A DNA stretch of 64,000 nt from Strigops habroptila (taxonomy: Eukaryota > Chordata > Aves > Psittaciformes > Psittacidae): positions 44,416,744 to 44,480,743 of the forward strand of contig NC_044279.2 in assembly GCF_004027225.2 (NCBI RefSeq). Reading direction: 5' to 3'. Both the position numbers and the translations under genes were made by a program. Of this stretch, positions 50,417 through 64,000 are shown one piece after another; the stretch's first letter is position 1, and each line of letters opens with the position of its first letter. The notes under the pieces were generated by a model. That model did no database searches. It was given only the letters and a program-made list of their open reading frames with translations, and had not been told where the DNA came from.

Positions 50417-51350
50417 ACCATTTAGGGAGCCCAGATTTCCATGAATTTGAAGGGACCCCTCATGTCTTTTCAGGGAATTAAACATTGGTTCTTTGTCTTT
50501 GGAAACTCTTTATTTCAGTCAATATCAAACAAATTTAATTTACTTAAAAATAGTTCAGACTGGGGAAAACTGAAATATAAACATGCATTTTTTCCAAGGG
50601 AAAATACATGATAGGAATCTAGCTGGGAAGAAACTTTGCTTTACAATATATGAAATATACAGATCATTCTAATCACCTTATTGTCATAAGGGATAAATTC
50701 CATACGTTCTGTGATCAAAGCATTGTGCAGGACTGCCTGCATGTGTATTTAACATAATTGAGGCTTAAGAATGTTCTTTAGAGAAAGAAAGGTCACCTTT
50801 CATTTTGAAATATCATTAGGTCACTAGGATCATATGTTAATGTCACTACATCTGTTAAAGCAAAAAGGGTACTATTTACTGCACTTTTTTTTGAATTCTA
50901 AATATTTTTGTAAGAATGGAGAACAGGATCTTGGCTAGTGATTGTTCAAAGAGCTGGCAGCTCTGACTCACTCTAAAAAAACCCACCATGTTCACACCTT
51001 TTTTCTGTTACATTTTCATGCTAGGTGTTTCTTTTTTTGTTTGTTGATGGAAAATAGTGTCCTAACTGCTAGTATCCTTCTATTAAAAATGATATCCATT
51101 TTTTCATTACAAAGAGCTTTTCATCCTAGACAAATTATCTCTTTGATCTGCCTGTTCTTTTTGCATTCCAATCCTCAAATTCTTGAAGGTCATACCTGAA
51201 ATTATCCCATCAGGCTCATAACATGATGGGGCAGATACTAAGAAAGCAAAAGAGAGCCTTATTTTAACACAGGGGTTAGGATATTTTATCTACAGAGAGG
51301 CAACCCCCTGAAATGTATATATATTTTATACTGGACAAACACTAGCAAAA

Positions 51351-51488
51351 AAACCCCAAACCAACAAACCAAAAAAACAGCAAGCAAGCAAACAAACAAA
51401 CAAAAAATGCAACCAAAGCAAGCAAACAATAAAACAAACCCCCAAACAAACAACCGAACACACACACACACACACAAACCCCTAAACA
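51351..51488. repeat. Composite (CAAA)n / (CA)n microsatellite
   Basis: It consists of runs of CAAA/CAAG words (AGCAAGCAAGCAAACAAACA and similar) followed by CACACACACACACACACA around 51460-51476. It gives rise to a spurious Cys/Val/Phe-rich minus frame. Confidence 0.88.
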
Positions 51489-52633
51489 CATCACTTTTTT
51501 ATTGTAGGATGATTTTTTCAGACCTGGCCTTGGACCAATTCCCTACAAAGCTGCATGGGAACCAGTGCTGGTGCCCAGCTGGGGATCGCAGCAAGGCTAA
51601 GAACACGAAAACAATGGGACCATCTCCTTAGCAGCAGAGTGCTTTTAGGCCACATGAAAGCAACTGGGTAACCACAGTCTGTTTCCTCTCCGTACTGAAT
51701 TGTATAGGGAATTTATGCAGTTAACATTTCCCCTTGCACTCTCACACCAATAATTCCTTCAGGGACATCTCCTAATTTTGGTGACACAAATTCCAAAATA
51801 GCTGAACTGGATCCACTCATTATCTTACTGAGCTTTAGCACAGCTATCTTGAGGTGTTTCCATTTGAAGCCATTCCTTTGAAGCACATTGTCTCTGAACA
51901 TCATTTTCTCTGACAGTGCAGTGCCACCTGGCTATCACTTTCAGACTTATTCAGTATGTTTTAAAGTGTGGACTATGTATAAGGTGTGTATGTTATGGCA
52001 TTCTGTAAATCTTGTTTATTTTTCTATGTCCCGTATTATTATTAAGCTCCCTGTGTCCTCTAGTGTCTACCTATCAGAATTGCACAGAATTGGCAAACAA
52101 ATACTCCTCCGTTTTCTTGTCTCAAACATTTAAAAAAAAATTAAATTTCCATCGTACCAATTTTCTTCTCTTTATTACTTCTCTTTATTACTCCTTTTTT
52201 TAGTAAATATTATATTAGCAGTGATATTTCTGTATTTATTCTTGTTAAGCAACAGCTGCATGTGTGGCAGTATTGCCAATTTTATATATAATCTTCCATA
52301 CACACATACATCTAATATGTAGCTATCTGTGTGCTTGCCAGAGATTTTAGCAGCCAGTATGTACATTTTATTGTGAATGTTGATGCAGGCTTTGGTAGGT
52401 ATTGTCTAGTATACCGAAGGACATTCTTCTCTCACTTGGGCATGTCAAACTGTCACTGAGGAAAATAGGAGCTGCTTACATTCATCCTAAAATAATATTT
52501 GGGTACAGACCACAATACATTTTTACAGAATTTGGATTTTAACCTACTGCGGAGAGCCAGTATGTGTGCACATAATTGACAACTGTTTTATAATACAGAT
52601 ACATTAGAAACAAATTCAGATTCCACAGGTGAC

Positions 52634-52639
52634 TTTATT
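52634..52639 (-). promoter_or_regulatory. Candidate AATAAA signal downstream of TSPAN19
   Basis: TTTATT on the plus strand is AATAAA on the minus strand, about 1.17 kb after the TSPAN19 stop. It is the first canonical hexamer I find there; TATAAA variants lie nearer, near 53571 and 53466. Use of this site is not established. Confidence 0.25.
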
Positions 52640-53164
52640 TGCAGCCTTCTGAATTCTTAACTATATAATATTAAAGTGGGATCCAATTAATCTAGTCTTA
52701 ACCATTTCAAGTTGCAGAAACTATAAGCTAGTGCAACTAGCTCCCACTCACCCAAAAGAGTAAAGTTACTTCTAGAGGACGTCACTCTATAATACCTATG
52801 TAGGAAAAGTAGGATGCATTACTCTACATGAGTACCATACTCTCCATATGCGCTAGAATACTTGTCCAGCTTTTACACGGCTGTATTTACCCAGATAATC
52901 TCACCCTTAATATCCTTTTAAAACAGGGGGAGTGCATAAGTAATCACGTTAAGTGTAACAAACCAGTGAAACATGAATAGGTATTCATTAGATTTGGATG
53001 CAATTTACTGCACTAGACTAGTGAAGAACCATCCCACTTGGACAGAATAGAAGTATCTGTATATCTGAGTAGCTACTTCACACTGACAGAACTATTCTGT
53101 ATTTCTGAAAATGTAGCTCTTGGAGGAAAGGAGGTACTCCACTCAGGAAGAATGCAGCAATCTT

Positions 53165-53400
53165 TGCCTTTGAAGGGCTGACAAATCAGTTGAAAATTTA
53201 TGGGAAGGAATCAGAGGACAAACCAATGTGGATGATGACATAGTAGGTATCTACCAGAGACTGCTTGATCAAGAAGATGAAGTCCACAAAGTCTTCTTTA
53301 GGCAACTGGAGGAGGAAGCCTCATGATTGCTGACCCCTGCACTCAGGGAACCACCTCACATCTGGTAGAAGGGCAATATTGCTTGGCATAATGTCGCAAA
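53165..53400 (+). mobile_element. CR1 LINE internal fragment (endonuclease domain)
   Basis: Plus-strand translation gives CR1 endonuclease phrases across two frames: GQTNVDDDIVGIYQRLLDQ, then EDEVHKVFFRQLEEEAS, matching the CR1 stretch usually read as GVYYRPPDQEEEVDEAFYRQLEE. It then continues in decayed form with 'GGAACCACCTCACATCTGGT' and 'AGAAGGGCAATATTGCTTGG', matching the DFNHPDICW...N region. The metal-binding GDFN is not intact, and a stop follows EEEAS. This is an old fragment just beyond the TSPAN19 stop, possibly within its 3' UTR, in the opposite orientation to that gene. Confidence 0.8.
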
Positions 53401-53806
53401 ATGAGTGGTTTAGAGTTACTTAAAGAACGACCAGCAAAGGTATAAGAAAGAGCAGTCGTAATATGGTTTATAAAGGCACAACTTAACAGAATTTGGTGGC
53501 AAGGTTCACTCTATTACTTATTACATGGATGAAGTATACAAAGGAAAATCCAGCTAAAGCTTATCAGGATGTTTTATAAACCAGGTAGTAAATGGCATAG
53601 TACTTCCGACTTTAACACACACAATTTTGTAGCATACCACCATATCCATAGCCACAAACAATAAACAAACATATTAAACCCCAAATGTTAATATTCTAAT
53701 GATTACAATATGTAAAGCCAGATCCAAATCTTAGTGGACATAATTTCATTGACTGTCTCAGGCATGGGTCAGATAATTCTTGCACCACAGCAATGCTCAG
53801 AAGAGT

Positions 53807-63302
<9,496 letters not shown>

Positions 63303-64000
63303 CTGAAAATATAAACATATATTGAGTTCAATATGAAACAGATATAACTAAGCTTATCAATTACAATGGGATTTATTTTCTTCAGCTAATTTTTTACAAA
63401 TTTAAACAGTCACCTCATACATTGAACAAATAAATAGTATTAACAGTAGAAACATCAAGTTGGTGTCTGGTCTCAACTGCCTCTAATGTCACACTGTACA
63501 ATATGTATTTCCGTTTTTAGCTTTATTTTTCTTAACTACTAAAGACCTTTGGAGACAGCATGTATGTGGCAAGATTTATATTGCAGAGATGGCAAGAGTT
63601 ACATAGCCTGGAACACACTTTTCTTTATATATTTCAATACATAGTTTACTAATTATTAAAGATACCAGCTGAAATGAAGAGACATAACCTTAGTAAAGAT
63701 AAAAGCTCTCATTTGTTTACATGACCTGATTCAATTTTTGTTGAAAATAGCAGATACAGCCTAATTATTTCAGTGTGATCCAGCACACAGCTCTAGCAAA
63801 GCCATGAGAGCTGTCAAACTGTGCTACCAACTGCCTTGTACTAACCTAGGGTACACTTTACACTTTTTAAGTGAATCTCCCAGTCACTCTGCTTACTTTT
63901 TTCCTGTTTTTTTGTTGTGGAATGTAATAGGCTGTGAAAAGTTGAATTCCTTTCAAATGAAACTAAACCAAGAAATGCACTTCATCTATCATCAACAGCA
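63303..64000. other. 5' flank or first intron of TSPAN19
   Basis: There is no CpG-rich promoter and no recognisable exon of a neighbouring gene. The acceptor at 63303-63304 suggests that at least part of this is a TSPAN19 5' intron, with the promoter further right. Confidence 0.45.

Larger units (their letters stand above)
46773..53164. other. Intergenic DNA on the 3' side of TSPAN19, no gene recognised
   Basis: I see no further exon of the tetraspanin and no other gene. It contains a threefold CATTTTAAAG repeat at 50386-50416 and a (CAAA)n/(CA)n microsatellite at 51351-51488. The small minus frame at 51713-51904 looks protein-like in places (KLGDVPEGIIGVRVQGEM), but it has no splice context and no family I recognise. 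The nearest canonical AATAAA on the minus strand below the TSPAN19 stop is at 52639-52634. Confidence 0.5.

Noticed and set aside
51286..51489. 67-codon minus frame rich in Cys, Val and Phe resembling a membrane peptide
   Set aside because: It is a translation of the (CAAA)n/(CA)n microsatellite.
51713..51904. 63-codon minus frame with protein-like stretch KLGDVPEGIIGVRVQGEM
   Set aside because: It has no acceptor/donor pair giving a sensible exon, no family recognised and no phase link to TSPAN19, whose last exon already carries a stop at 53807.
1..53000. SLC6A15 expected by synteny on the left
   Set aside because: No frame resembles a sodium/neurotransmitter symporter and there is no CpG-rich promoter, so the gene must lie outside the window or its nearby exons are non-coding.

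Overview
This window looks like nuclear DNA of a bird. The evidence is the CR1 LINE family: truncated copies end in the (ATTCTATG)-type 3' repeat typical of avian CR1. There are also endogenous-retrovirus LTRs of a type widespread in neoavian birds, and worn copies of old amniote tRNA-like repeats. The sequence is AT-rich, gene-poor and full of stop codons, with exon/intron structure and no operon-like organisation. I cannot name the species. Layout: positions 1-310 are the 3' part of an LTR cut by the window edge. From about 311 to 53,160 I see intergenic DNA holding CR1 fragments (6627-7094, 23011-23382, 26405-26559, 28361-28608, 30502-31069, 32630-32983, 45638-46772), an ERV remnant with an LTR (7139-8126), old hairpin SINE-like repeats, microsatellites and homopolymers. 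I find no convincing protein-coding gene in this part. The one gene I can support is on the minus strand, 63302 down to 53807. Eight coding exons, all flanked by consensus AG/GT splice signals and joined in compatible phases, encode a 249-residue four-pass protein. Its large extracellular loop has CCG, PCSC and GC motifs, which mark it as a tetraspanin. The detailed pattern (22-residue first exon, RNN after TM1, an NKNKEN...PCSCTKS run, a KWFCD motif, total length) matches tetraspanin-19 (TSPAN19). No exon carries an internal stop or frameshift, so the gene looks intact. By vertebrate synteny as I remember it (SLC6A15 - TSPAN19 - LRRIQ1 - ALX1), the left of the window would face SLC6A15 and the right edge would face LRRIQ1. 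Neither gene is recognisable inside the window. I looked for an exotic system and did not find one. The observations most worth checking are the intact TSPAN19 with a tandem splice acceptor at exon 3, a long CR1 copy whose reverse-transcriptase FADD box has become FAND, three short perfect palindromes (one between two copies of a 16-bp direct repeat), an 87-nt pure-purine tract, and a GC-richer patch at 40.1-40.3 kb with a short protein-like minus frame.
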